A DNA stretch of 64,000 bases from Macrococcus lamae. Its GTDB lineage: Bacteria > Bacillota > Bacilli > Staphylococcales > Staphylococcaceae. Position 1 is the first letter of the stretch, and every line of letters starts with the position of its first letter. Under the pieces are notes generated by a model. That model saw nothing but the letters and a program-made list of their open reading frames with translations, ran no database searches and was not told the DNA's origin. Positions 54,283 to 63,333 of this stretch are shown here, piece after piece. The position numbers and the translations under genes are program-made. The stretch is taken from contig NZ_SCWB01000001.1 of NCBI RefSeq assembly GCF_004359545.1, positions 124,001 to 188,000 of the forward strand, in the 5' to 3' direction.

Positions 54283-55257
54283 TTGACATATATTGAAAGC
54301 ATTATCATCGGCGCTGGTCCCTGTGGTTTATCTGCTGCGATTGAGCAGAAGAAACAAGGCATTGAGACGTTGATTATTGAAAAAGGAAATGTCGTCCAGG
54401 CGATATATAATTATCCGACGCATCAAACATTTTTCTCTTCAAGCGAGAAACTGGGAATCGGTGATGTCCCGTTTATAGTTGAAGAACATAAGCCGAGAAG
54501 GAATCAAGCGTTAGTCTATTATCGCTCAGTAGTTAAATTTTATGACTTGACTATTAATACAGATGAAACAGTACTTTCAGTGACATCAGACTCTGAAGGG
54601 TTTAAACTCGAAACGAATAAAACAACTTATCAGTGTAAATATCTGACTATAGCGACTGGTTACTATGGTCAGCCAAATGTACTTGAAGTGACAGGTTCAG
54701 ACCTTCCAAAAGTTCACCACTACTTTAAAGAAGCTCATCCTTATTTTAATAAGAAAGTACTGATAATAGGGGGTAAAAATTCAGCTGTAGATGCGGCGAT
54801 AGAACTTGAAAAGGCCGGAGCTGAGGTAACTGTCATCTACCGCGGATCCGAGTATTCAACGAGTATTAAACCGTGGATTCTTCCGGTGTTTGATTCACTA
54901 GTCAGAAATGAAAAAATCGATATGCATTTTAACGCAGCGATAGAGCAGATAGCTGAAGATTATGTCGTCTTCTCTGTAGATGGAGAAACGATGAAACTTA
55001 ACAATGATCATGTATTTGCAATGATCGGCTACCACCCGGACTACTCTTTTCTTGAATCAGCAGGTATTAAGCTCATCACGAACGATTATGGCACGGCTCC
55101 ATACTATGATAGAGAAACGATGGAGACCAATGTACCAAATTTATTTATCGCAGGTGTCATAGCAGCAGGCAATGATGCCAACACAATCTTTATAGAAAAT
55201 GGGAAGTTTCATGGTGGCATGATAGCGGAGACGATTATACAGAGAAAGAATCAGTAG
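54283..55257 (+). CDS. ypdA: YpdA-family bacillithiol disulfide reductase
   Basis: This 324-residue flavoprotein has the FAD motif IIIGAGPCGLSAA and the NADPH motif LIIGGKNSAVDAAIELEKAG of the YpdA family, and the nearly invariant NYPTHQTFFSSSEKLGIGD. YpdA is proposed to reduce bacillithiol disulfide with NADPH, completing the bacilliredoxin relay in which BrxB takes part. It starts at a TTG, six bases after GGAAGGTG. The length matches the family. Confidence 0.93.
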   Translation: MTYIESIIIGAGPCGLSAAIEQKKQGIETLIIEKGNVVQAIYNYPTHQTFFSSSEKLGIGDVPFIVEEHKPRRNQALVYYRSVVKFYDLTINTDETVLSVTSDSEGFKLETNKTTYQCKYLTIATGYYGQPNVLEVTGSDLPKVHHYFKEAHPYFNKKVLIIGGKNSAVDAAIELEKAGAEVTVIYRGSEYSTSIKPWILPVFDSLVRNEKIDMHFNAAIEQIAEDYVVFSVDGETMKLNNDHVFAMIGYHPDYSFLESAGIKLITNDYGTAPYYDRETMETNVPNLFIAGVIAAGNDANTIFIENGKFHGGMIAETIIQRKNQ

Positions 55258-55272
55258 ATTTTAAGATTTTAG

Positions 55273-55350
55273 TTGACCCGTCTTATTGAGAGATGGTCAA
55301 TTGGGACACGATAAGGGGACAGCATGCAGTCAATAGCGCATACTGTCCCC
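55273..55350. other. Two consecutive hairpins between convergent ypdA and ansA
   Basis: TTGACC (55273-55278) and GGTCAA (55295-55300) form a small hairpin. Next to it GGGGACAGCATGC (55315-55327) pairs with GCATACTGTCCCC (55338-55350) with one mismatch. Neither is followed by a T-run, so they are unlike the other terminators in this window. They may stop or stabilise both convergent transcripts. Confidence 0.5.
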
Positions 55351-55360
55351 ATTTAGCAGG

Positions 55361-56326
55361 TTACTTGCTGAAATATTCTTTTAATCTTTCACCATACAGG
55401 CCATTACTCAGAGCGACGATAAGCTTCAGTCTGGCTTTCTGACCATTCAGACCATTGGAGAAGATAACACCTTTTTGGTGAAGCTCATAACCACCGCCTT
55501 CATACTGGTAGTTATTGCTGACTATACCATTAAAGCAGCGTGAAACAAGAACGACAGGAATGTGATTATCAAGCAGCAGTTCTAATCCTTCCATGGCGCT
55601 AGGAGGAAGATTTCCTTGTCCTAACGCTTCTATAATGACTCCGTTATACTGTGCTTCATTAAAGAAATTAAGCAGGGACGCATCTAAGTCTGAGTGTGCT
55701 TTAATCAGGCCGACTTTGACTGATTCATCAACTTTTACTAACGGCTGGTTAATTACAGGTAAATGGTGAAAATATATATTATTCTTAGTGATAATTCCGA
55801 GCGGTCCATAGTTTGGACTTTGAAAAGTACTTGTATTTGATGTATGTGTTTTCGTCACGTTTTTTGCGCTATGAATTTCATCGTTAAAAACGACAAGAAC
55901 ACCTTTTCCTTTGGCATAATTATCACAGGCGGTCCGTATAGCTGCAATGTAGTTATAGAGCCCGTCTGCGCCAATTTCGTTAGACGAACGCATCGCACCG
56001 GTTAATATGACCGGAATAGAGACATTGAGTGTTAGATCAAGAAAATAGGCCGTTTCTTCAAGAGTATCAGTACCATGAGTAATAACTACACCATCAAAGT
56101 TCTCTTCGTTGATATGTGAAATAATTGTTTTTCTGAGCAGGTTCATATGATGAAGTGTCATATGAGGTGAGGGGATCTGAAACGGATTCACTTCTGTTAT
56201 ATCTGCAAGGTGGTGAACTGTTGCTATATCTGACACTGGATTTTCAGTATTCGTTGTGACATATCCTTCTTTGTTTTCTGACATACTGATGGTGCCTCCG
56301 GTATGGAGCACTAATATTTTTTTCAT
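55361..56326 (-). CDS. ansA: L-asparaginase, type I-like
   Basis: This 321-residue amidohydrolase converts asparagine to aspartate and ammonia. Both catalytic threonine motifs are present: LHTGGTISMSENKEG near the N-terminus and VITHGTDTLEETAYFLDL. No signal peptide is visible, so it is cytosolic. GGAGGAAG precedes the ATG. It diverges from cmk, the same neighbour as in Bacillus subtilis (ansA/ypbQ-cmk region) and staphylococci. Confidence 0.92.
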   Translation of the reverse strand: MKKILVLHTGGTISMSENKEGYVTTNTENPVSDIATVHHLADITEVNPFQIPSPHMTLHHMNLLRKTIISHINEENFDGVVITHGTDTLEETAYFLDLTLNVSIPVILTGAMRSSNEIGADGLYNYIAAIRTACDNYAKGKGVLVVFNDEIHSAKNVTKTHTSNTSTFQSPNYGPLGIITKNNIYFHHLPVINQPLVKVDESVKVGLIKAHSDLDASLLNFFNEAQYNGVIIEALGQGNLPPSAMEGLELLLDNHIPVVLVSRCFNGIVSNNYQYEGGGYELHQKGVIFSNGLNGQKARLKLIVALSNGLYGERLKEYFSK

Positions 56327-56370
56327 GGCTTCCTCCTGATTACAAAGCTTTTGTTTCTATGATAAAATAA

Positions 56371-57051
<681 letters not shown>

Positions 57052-57075
57052 TAAAGGCGTATTTCTTGACTTTTA

Positions 57076-57104
57076 TTCCATATTATAAGAAGTTTAATAT
57101 GGAA
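57076..57104. promoter_or_regulatory. Perfect inverted repeat upstream of rpsA
   Basis: TTCCATATTA (57076-57085) and TAATATGGAA (57095-57104) are perfect inverted copies around nine bases, ending 25 bases before the rpsA start. It could be an operator over the promoter or a hairpin in the leader mRNA. No T-run directly follows on the plus strand that would make it a convincing terminator for cmk. Confidence 0.45.
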
Positions 57105-57129
57105 GTTTTATTATTAGGAGGACGAGACG

Positions 57130-58287
57130 ATGACTGAAGAATTTAACGAAAACATGATAACTGAAATTAACGAAGGCGATAAAGTAACTGGTACTGTTCA
57201 AAAAATCGAGGATAAGCACGTTGTTGTGCAAATCGAAGGTGCAAAATATGACGGTATCATTCCTATCAGCCAGTTAACGAGTCTTCATATTGAAAAAGCT
57301 GAAGAGGCAGTATCAGTTGGTGATGAAATTGAAGCATTTGTCACTAAAATAGAAGATAAAGAAGAGGATGGACATTACATTTTATCCAAACGTAAATTAG
57401 ACGAAGTTCAATCATTTGATTCATTACGTGAAAAATTTGAAAACAATGAAACACTTGAAGCTGAAGTGAAAGAAGTAGTAAAAGGCGGACTAGTCGTAGA
57501 CGTTGGTCTGCGAGGGTTCATTCCTGCTTCATTGATTTCAACTGAATACATTGAAGATTTTTCTGATTATCAAGGACGTCAGCTGACGCTTAAGATTGAA
57601 GAGCTGGATCAGGAAAAGAATCGTGTGATTTTAAACCATAAAGCGATTGAAGAAGAAGAAAATAAAGCCAAACGTGCTGAATCCCTCAAATCGCTTGAAG
57701 CAGGTTCTATCGTTGACGGAAAAGTTGCACGTATTACTAATTTTGGTGCATTCGTCAATATCGGCAATGTGGATGGTTTAGTTCATATTTCTCAGATTAC
57801 TCATGACCGTCTTGAAAAAGTGGAAGATGCACTGGAAATCGGGCAGGACGTTAAAGTGAAAATTCTGAACGTCGACGAAGACTCAGAACGTATTTCACTG
57901 TCGATCAAAGATGCATTGCCTGGACCATTTGAAACAATCGATGAGCAGTTCAAAGTAGGCGACATCGTCGAAGGTAAAGTGATGAGACTCGCTGCTTTCG
58001 GTGCATTTGTTGAGATTGCTAAAGGACTTCAAGGGTTAGTCCATATATCCCAGATCAGCCATGAACATATTGCTAATCCTGCTGATGTACTTGAAGCAGG
58101 ACAGACCGTCCGCGTAAAAATTCTTGATATCAATAAAGAAGATGAACGTATCGGTCTATCCATCAAAGCGACTGAAGAGCAGTCAGAAGACTTTGATACT
58201 TCATACTTGAATTCATCTCAGCAAAATGATGATGCGCCGACGCTTGGTGATGTCTTCGGTGATAAGTTCAAAAATTTAAAATTATAA
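57130..58287 (+). CDS. rpsA: S1 RNA-binding domain protein (ribosomal protein S1 homologue, YpfD)
   Basis: This 385-residue protein has four S1 repeats, at about 12-85, 105-172, 190-258 and 275-345; [18 protein letters not shown] and [17 protein letters not shown] mark the last two. Firmicute S1 homologues have four repeats instead of six and are less tightly bound to ribosomes. It likely assists translation or mRNA handling. AGGAGGACGAGACG precedes the ATG. It stands alone between the inverted repeat and a strong terminator. Confidence 0.93.
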   Translation: MTEEFNENMITEINEGDKVTGTVQKIEDKHVVVQIEGAKYDGIIPISQLTSLHIEKAEEAVSVGDEIEAFVTKIEDKEEDGHYILSKRKLDEVQSFDSLREKFENNETLEAEVKEVVKGGLVVDVGLRGFIPASLISTEYIEDFSDYQGRQLTLKIEELDQEKNRVILNHKAIEEEENKAKRAESLKSLEAGSIVDGKVARITNFGAFVNIGNVDGLVHISQITHDRLEKVEDALEIGQDVKVKILNVDEDSERISLSIKDALPGPFETIDEQFKVGDIVEGKVMRLAAFGAFVEIAKGLQGLVHISQISHEHIANPADVLEAGQTVRVKILDINKEDERIGLSIKATEEQSEDFDTSYLNSSQQNDDAPTLGDVFGDKFKNLKL

Positions 58288-58303
58288 TCTGTTAAGACTA
58301 AAG

Positions 58304-58331
58304 AAGTAACGTTTCGGCGTTACTTTTTTTT
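58304..58331 (+). terminator. Terminator after rpsA
   Basis: AAGTAACG and CGTTACTT form an 8-pair stem around TTTCGG, followed by a T-run. Confidence 0.9.
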
Positions 58332-58394
58332 AATTATGATAACAATTCAACATATGATAAAATAGATTGGATATTAATTGAGAGGAAGAACAAA

Positions 58395-59705
58395 TTGACT
58401 AAACCAACTATAGCTATCGTCGGCCGTCCTAATGTCGGTAAATCAACTATATTTAACCGTATTATCGGTGAACGTGTTTCTATCGTCGAAGATACACCAG
58501 GCGTGACACGTGACCGTATTTATTCCAGTGGCGATTGGCTGACACATGAATTCAACATTATAGATACAGGCGGTATTGAACTTGGAGATGAACCATTCCA
58601 GGAACAGATTCGTGCTCAGGCTGAAATCGCTATCGATGAAGCTGACGTCATTATCTTTATGGTCAATGCACGAGATGGTGTGACCCGTGATGATGAATTC
58701 GTTGCCCAGCTTCTTTATAAATCAAATAAACCTGTCGTACTAGCTGTAAACAAAGTAGATAACCCTGAAATGAGAAGTGATATTTATGAATTCTATTCAT
58801 TAGGTTTCGGCGAACCGTTTCCTATCTCTGGTTCTCATGGTCTGGGTCTCGGTGATATGCTGGATGAAGCAAGCAAACACTTTCCTGAAGACAATGAAGA
58901 AGATTATGATGACAATATCATTAAATTCAGCTTGATTGGTCGTCCTAATGTTGGCAAATCCAGCATGATTAACAGCATTCTCGGAGAAGAACGGGTCATT
59001 GTATCGCCGGTTGCGGGCACGACAAGAGACGCAATAGATACAGTGTATACAATCCAGGATCAGGAGTATGTCATGATTGATACAGCGGGCATGCGTAAAA
59101 AGGGGAAAGTCTACGAATCTACAGAACGTTATTCCGTACTTCGTGCGCTTCGCGCGATAGAACGTTCTAATGTTGTATTGGTCGTAATAGATGCTGAAGA
59201 AGGAATTATTGAGCAGGACAAGAAAATTGCCGGGTACGCTCACGAGGCAGGAAAAGCAATTGTTATTGTAGTCAACAAGTGGGATACAGTTGACAAAGAC
59301 TCTAAAACGATGAAAAAGTTTGAAGACAATATTCGTGCGCACTTCCAGTTTCTAGACTATGCTCCGATTGCTTTCGTTTCTGCATTGCAGAAAAAACGTC
59401 TGACTACATTATTCCCGCTGATCAATATGGCAAGTGAAAACCATAAAAAACGTGTGCAAAGCAGTACACTCAATGAAGTCATTACAGATGCAGTAGCAAT
59501 GAATCCTACGCCGACCGATAACGGCAGCCGTCTGAACATTTTCTACAGCACACAGGTGGCGATTGAACCACCGACATTTGTTGTTTTTGTCAATGATGTA
59601 GAAATGATGCACTTCTCGTATCAGCGATTTCTCGAGAATAGAATACGTGATGCATTTGGTTTTGAGGGAACACCTATTCATTTAATTGCAAGAAAGCGTA
59701 ATTAG
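58395..59705 (+). CDS. der: Ribosome biogenesis GTPase Der (EngA)
   Basis: This 436-residue protein has two successive GTPase domains, each with GRPNVGKS (about residues 10-17 and 182-189), DTPGVTRD or AGTTRD switch regions, DTGG/DTAG and NKVD/NKWD, followed by a KH-like domain (from about 350). It helps assemble the 50S ribosomal subunit. Translation starts at a TTG, as AGAGGAAG lies seven bases upstream and homologues start with MTKP. Length is exactly that of Firmicute Der. Confidence 0.97.
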   Translation: MTKPTIAIVGRPNVGKSTIFNRIIGERVSIVEDTPGVTRDRIYSSGDWLTHEFNIIDTGGIELGDEPFQEQIRAQAEIAIDEADVIIFMVNARDGVTRDDEFVAQLLYKSNKPVVLAVNKVDNPEMRSDIYEFYSLGFGEPFPISGSHGLGLGDMLDEASKHFPEDNEEDYDDNIIKFSLIGRPNVGKSSMINSILGEERVIVSPVAGTTRDAIDTVYTIQDQEYVMIDTAGMRKKGKVYESTERYSVLRALRAIERSNVVLVVIDAEEGIIEQDKKIAGYAHEAGKAIVIVVNKWDTVDKDSKTMKKFEDNIRAHFQFLDYAPIAFVSALQKKRLTTLFPLINMASENHKKRVQSSTLNEVITDAVAMNPTPTDNGSRLNIFYSTQVAIEPPTFVVFVNDVEMMHFSYQRFLENRIRDAFGFEGTPIHLIARKRN

Positions 59706-59717
59706 GAGGAAATTTTT

Positions 59718-60716
59718 ATGACGACAATAACAGTACTAGGAACAGGCAGCTGGGGTACAGCGCTTGCTAATGTTCTGTTAGATAATGGACATGATGTAAT
59801 GATGTGGGGAAAAACACAGCAGACTGTCGATGAGCTTAATCATTCAAAGACAAATCAAAAATACCTTCCCGGCATTACTTTGAATGAGAATATGCAGGCC
59901 ACTTCAGACTTAAAAAAGGCACTCTCTTTCAGTGATTATTTGATCATGGCTGTTCCGACTAAAGGTATTCGCGAAGTATGTCAGAAAATCAATAGAGAAG
60001 CGGATAGTAAAAAAGTCATTGTACATGTCTCCAAAGGAATTGAACCACAGACTTTTAAACGAATCTCACAGATGATCGAAGAAGAAATTCATGAAGATTT
60101 TTTTACAGGGGTAGGGGTGTTAAGCGGGCCGAGTCATGCCGAGGAAGTCGCACTCAGACAACCGACCACGGTTGCAGTAGCCTCAGACAATGAAGCTATC
60201 AGAACAATGACTCAGGATTTATTTATGTCGGATTATTTCCGGGTCTATACAAATGATGATCTGATTGGTGTAGAGATCGGCGGCGCTTTAAAAAATATCA
60301 TAGCTCTCGCTGTTGGAATTACAGATGGTCTGGGTCACGGCGATAATGCGAAAGCGGCATTGATGACTCGTGGTCTTGCTGAAATTACAAGGCTCGGAAC
60401 AAAAATGGGTGCTGATCCGATGACATTTTTAGGACTTGCAGGTATAGGTGATTTAATCGTCACGTGTACATCTGTACACTCTCGAAACTGGAAGTGCGGG
60501 AATATGCTCGGTAAAGGTCTGTCTCTTGAAGAAGCATTAAGTAGAATGGGAATGGTAGTTGAAGGCGTGAGAACGACTGAAGCAGCCTTTGAGATGGCAC
60601 AGACTTATAACGTTGAGATGCCGATTACTGAAGCGTTATATGGCGTACTGTTCAACAATGAACCACTGGAAACTAATGTCAAGACCTTAATGAATCGTGA
60701 AAAAACAAATGAATAG
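59718..60716 (+). CDS. gpsA: Glycerol-3-phosphate dehydrogenase [NAD(P)+]
   Basis: This 332-residue enzyme reduces dihydroxyacetone phosphate to glycerol 3-phosphate for phospholipid synthesis. The cofactor motif is [16 protein letters not shown], the catalytic Lys is in [18 protein letters not shown], and [19 protein letters not shown] is conserved. AGGAGG lies before the ATG, 12 bases after der. The stop is immediately followed by the yphE ribosome site, so der-gpsA-yphE-yphF may form one operon. Confidence 0.96.
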   Translation: MTTITVLGTGSWGTALANVLLDNGHDVMMWGKTQQTVDELNHSKTNQKYLPGITLNENMQATSDLKKALSFSDYLIMAVPTKGIREVCQKINREADSKKVIVHVSKGIEPQTFKRISQMIEEEIHEDFFTGVGVLSGPSHAEEVALRQPTTVAVASDNEAIRTMTQDLFMSDYFRVYTNDDLIGVEIGGALKNIIALAVGITDGLGHGDNAKAALMTRGLAEITRLGTKMGADPMTFLGLAGIGDLIVTCTSVHSRNWKCGNMLGKGLSLEEALSRMGMVVEGVRTTEAAFEMAQTYNVEMPITEALYGVLFNNEPLETNVKTLMNREKTNE

Positions 60717-60725
60717 GTGACTGTA

Positions 60726-60932
60726 ATGTTTAACATATCAAGAATGGATTTAATGTGGGTATCTTTCTACTCACTCGGATTGATGCTTGCAGCTATGGCG
60801 CTTATCTATTTCGCCAGATTCAAAGTCAAAAATAAAGTTTTGTCTACAGTACTGACAATTGCGGCTTACTTAAGCCTGATTATCAGTGGTCTGCTGATGA
60901 TTGTGGTGTTAGGTGGTTCAAGCCATGCTTAA
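60726..60932 (+). CDS. yphE: DUF2768 family membrane protein (YphE-like)
   Basis: This 68-residue protein has two predicted membrane helices (about 8-30 and 42-64) separated by a basic loop (ARFKVKNK). Function is unknown. I use the ATG at 60726, five bases after ATAGGTGA; a GTG at 60717 lies on that site. In Bacillus subtilis yphE also follows gpsA and precedes yphF. It overlaps the next gene by eight bases. Confidence 0.83.
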   Translation: MFNISRMDLMWVSFYSLGLMLAAMALIYFARFKVKNKVLSTVLTIAAYLSLIISGLLMIVVLGGSSHA

Positions 60933-61641
60933 ACGTCTATTACTACTCATCATACCTGTCTTTCTTCTATCCGGTTGTCTCTATCCAGAAGAACAACGTA
61001 CTGAAAACCAGGTGGCGCCTGACGACCAATTGAAGATGGTGCAGACTGCAGTCGACCAATATCAGCAGGATAATGATGGTCTTCTGCCGATTAAAGAACG
61101 GGATACAAGCTATGACATCTATGTCAAACACCCCATTGATTTTGAAAAGCTGTCACCACGGTACTTATCTCAATTGCCTGGTTCTTCCTTTGAGAAGGGC
61201 GGATATTTTCAATATGTGCTGGTGGATGTCGAAAAAAATCCGACAGTTAAATTGATTGACCTACGTACCTCTGAGGTGCTGAAAGATTTAAGGATACGGC
61301 TGAATGTAAAAAATAATGAACTGCCGCTCAAAAATAAAATCGGACCAAATGTTTATGAGATTGACTACAAGAAATATGGTCTAAAAAAATATCCGACTGT
61401 TAAAAGTCCATATAGCGGTGAAGCACTGCCGATATATATTAACGGCGGAAATGATTTCATCATTGATTACACAGTTGACCTCGGCAAAAAAATAAGCGAC
61501 AGCCATTTAAATCTGGAAAAAGGATCCGATATACGCCATATCCTATATGACGATTCACCAATACTTCCAGCATACAGCGTCCCTTATACTGTAGACGATA
61601 AAAATGAGCCTGTATTTAAAACGCACGCGATAATTAAGTGA
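60925..61641 (+). CDS. yphF: DUF3939-type lipoprotein (YphF-like)
   Basis: This 238-residue protein has a lipoprotein signal peptide; the lipobox LLSGC gives a lipidated cysteine near residue 16. The rest is a soluble extracytoplasmic domain of no known function, with conserved KMVQTAVDQYQQDNDGLLPI and PYSGEALPIYINGGNDFIIDY. I start at the ATG at 60925, overlapping the yphE stop; earlier in-frame codons lie inside yphE. In Bacillus subtilis spoIVA follows yphF; here hup follows after 111 bases. Confidence 0.85.
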   Translation: MLKRLLLLIIPVFLLSGCLYPEEQRTENQVAPDDQLKMVQTAVDQYQQDNDGLLPIKERDTSYDIYVKHPIDFEKLSPRYLSQLPGSSFEKGGYFQYVLVDVEKNPTVKLIDLRTSEVLKDLRIRLNVKNNELPLKNKIGPNVYEIDYKKYGLKKYPTVKSPYSGEALPIYINGGNDFIIDYTVDLGKKISDSHLNLEKGSDIRHILYDDSPILPAYSVPYTVDDKNEPVFKTHAIIK

Positions 61642-61699
61642 AAAAATAATTAAACTGACAATAAACATTGCAGTAGCAACGTTTGTTATGTTAAAGTCA

Positions 61700-61731
61700 T
61701 TACATAATGATAAACTATTATCATTACATAA
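61700..61731. promoter_or_regulatory. Long inverted repeat upstream of hup
   Basis: TTACATAATGATAA (61700-61713) and TTATCATTACATAA (61718-61731) are inverted copies matching at 12 of 14 positions, with a 4-base centre. The core TGATAA...TTATCA resembles a Fur-family box but its spacer is one base too long for the usual 7-1-7 form. It lies 21 bases upstream of the hup start, in the promoter or leader region. Confidence 0.45.
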
Positions 61732-61752
61732 CCTTTGGGGAGGTGAATTGAC

Positions 61753-62025
61753 GTGAATAAAACAGATTTAATCAATGCAGTTTCTGAAAATGCTAATTTA
61801 ACTAAAAAAGAAGCAGGCTTAGCTGTTGATGCTGTTTTTGAATCAATTCAAAAATCATTATCTAATGGTGAGAAGGTTCAATTAATCGGTTTCGGTAACT
61901 TTGAAGTTCGTGAACGTGCTGCTCGTAAAGGGCGTAACCCACAAACTGGTAAAGAAATCGAAATTCCAGCAAGCAAAGTACCAGGATTTAAAGCTGGTAA
62001 AGCTTTGAAAGACGCAGTTAAATAA
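61753..62025 (+). CDS. hup: DNA-binding protein HU
   Basis: This 90-residue histone-like protein bends and compacts [34 protein letters not shown] and the Pro-tipped arm [14 protein letters not shown] are diagnostic. It starts at a GTG six bases after the strong GGGGAGGTGA site. Its codon use and ribosome site suggest high expression. It stands alone between an inverted repeat and a strong terminator. The folE and mtrB genes that follow hbs in Bacillus subtilis are absent. Confidence 0.97.
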   Translation: MNKTDLINAVSENANLTKKEAGLAVDAVFESIQKSLSNGEKVQLIGFGNFEVRERAARKGRNPQTGKEIEIPASKVPGFKAGKALKDAVK

Positions 62026-62036
62026 TTGTGACTTTT

Positions 62037-62062
62037 AAAAAAGCCCGTTTTCGGGCTTTTTT
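62037..62062 (+). terminator. Terminator after hup
   Basis: AAAAAAGCCCG and CGGGCTTTTTT pair around a TTTT loop, a strong rho-independent terminator. Confidence 0.95.
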
Positions 62063-62133
62063 ATTTTGAGTTTATTGGTTTAACTCTGACGTATTTAAGT
62101 TATAATATACAAGTAATGACTGGAGGAATAACG

Positions 62134-62604
62134 ATGGGCTTCATTGCACAATATAATCATGACAATCAAATGCTTGAGCAGCGGTATACTTCATATAAGT
62201 GCCCTGAAATCAATCCTTATATAGCAGCGATCGTTGAGCGGCTGAACATCAGCAGCAATGTCAAAAAAGCTATCATCGCTATTGATTCCAGCATGAGATA
62301 TGCTGATTTAATTGATCATGACAATAAGGCGACGGCCTTACTGACGACTGACCTTCTTAGTGCTTTATTTTACCGCTACATGGCAGAAGAGTTCAACGTC
62401 GGTCAATTTAAAGTGCTGACTCAGGCAGTAAAAGCACAGAATATGTGGAAATCGATGTTTAAGGAAAGCGGAGATCAGTCATTAATTGCTAAAATCGAAA
62501 CTGCCTTTGTGGCGCCGTTCATATCGATTCAGGATAGTGATATGCAAAGATTGATTCAGCATTCATCACTTAATAATATTAAAAGTAGGTGCAGTATTGA
62601 ATAA
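62134..62604 (+). CDS. hepS: Heptaprenyl diphosphate synthase component I, short form
   Basis: This 156-residue helical protein is the small non-catalytic subunit that with HepT makes the C35 side chain of menaquinone. The call rests on its position directly upstream of menG-hepT and on helices such as [20 protein letters not shown] and [17 protein letters not shown]. It is much shorter than Bacillus HepS (about 250 residues). The ATG at 62134 is seven bases after TGGAGG. It overlaps menG by eight bases. Sequence identity alone would not settle it. Confidence 0.78.
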   Translation: MGFIAQYNHDNQMLEQRYTSYKCPEINPYIAAIVERLNISSNVKKAIIAIDSSMRYADLIDHDNKATALLTTDLLSALFYRYMAEEFNVGQFKVLTQAVKAQNMWKSMFKESGDQSLIAKIETAFVAPFISIQDSDMQRLIQHSSLNNIKSRCSIE

Positions 62605-63322
62605 ACAGGAAATGCCTAAGACACAGGAAGAAAAAACAGAACTGGTACATGGTGTATTTGAAAATATTTCAGCCCGCTATGATCGTCTGAACGATATCAT
62701 TAGTTTTAATCAGCACAAAAGCTGGCGAAAAAAAGTTATGAAGCGCATGGCAGTGAAGTCTGGCGCTAAAGCACTTGATATCTGCTGCGGAACAGGAGAC
62801 TGGACCATTCAGCTGGCACGGGCAGTCGGAAAGTCAGGTCAGGTCACAGGACTCGACTTTAGCGCTAACATGCTGAAGGTGGCTGAAGAGAAAACAAGAC
62901 AAATCAATAATATCAGCCTGATACAGGGTAATGCAATGGAACTTCCTTTTCCGGATAACCAGTTTGATTATGTCACCATTGGTTTTGGGCTGAGAAATGT
63001 TCCTGATTATTTGCAGGTGCTGAAAGAAATGCACCGTGTTGTAAAACCAGGTGGAATGGTTGTCTGTCTCGAGACGAGTGATCCAACTATGCCGGTCTTT
63101 AAACAAGGCTATCAAGTTTACTTTAAATTCATCATGCCGCTGTTTGGTAAGATCTTTGCCAAGTCGATGAAAGAATACAGCTGGTTACAGCAATCTGCCT
63201 TTAACTTCCCAGGTAAATTCGAACTAGCTAAATTATTTGCTGAAGCAGGTTTTGTTAAAATTGAGTTCAAAGGATTCACAGGCGGCGTTAGTGCAATGCA
63301 CATCGGCTATAAACCACATTAA
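62597..63322 (+). CDS. menG: Demethylmenaquinone methyltransferase
   Basis: This 241-residue SAM-dependent enzyme methylates demethylmenaquinone to menaquinone in the last step of the pathway. Motif I is [16 protein letters not shown], and [18 protein letters not shown] and [15 protein letters not shown] are MenG/UbiE signatures. A TTG start at 62597 follows TAGGTG by five bases; an ATG at 62612 would shorten it slightly. It overlaps hepS and precedes hepT by 11 bases. Confidence 0.95.
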   Translation: MNKQEMPKTQEEKTELVHGVFENISARYDRLNDIISFNQHKSWRKKVMKRMAVKSGAKALDICCGTGDWTIQLARAVGKSGQVTGLDFSANMLKVAEEKTRQINNISLIQGNAMELPFPDNQFDYVTIGFGLRNVPDYLQVLKEMHRVVKPGGMVVCLETSDPTMPVFKQGYQVYFKFIMPLFGKIFAKSMKEYSWLQQSAFNFPGKFELAKLFAEAGFVKIEFKGFTGGVSAMHIGYKPH

Positions 63323-63333
63323 GGATGATCATT

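Noticed and set aside
61708-61723. Classical Fur box upstream of hup
   Set aside because: The TGATAA/TTATCA halves are four bases apart, not three, so the 7-1-7 pattern is broken; kept only as an unassigned inverted repeat.
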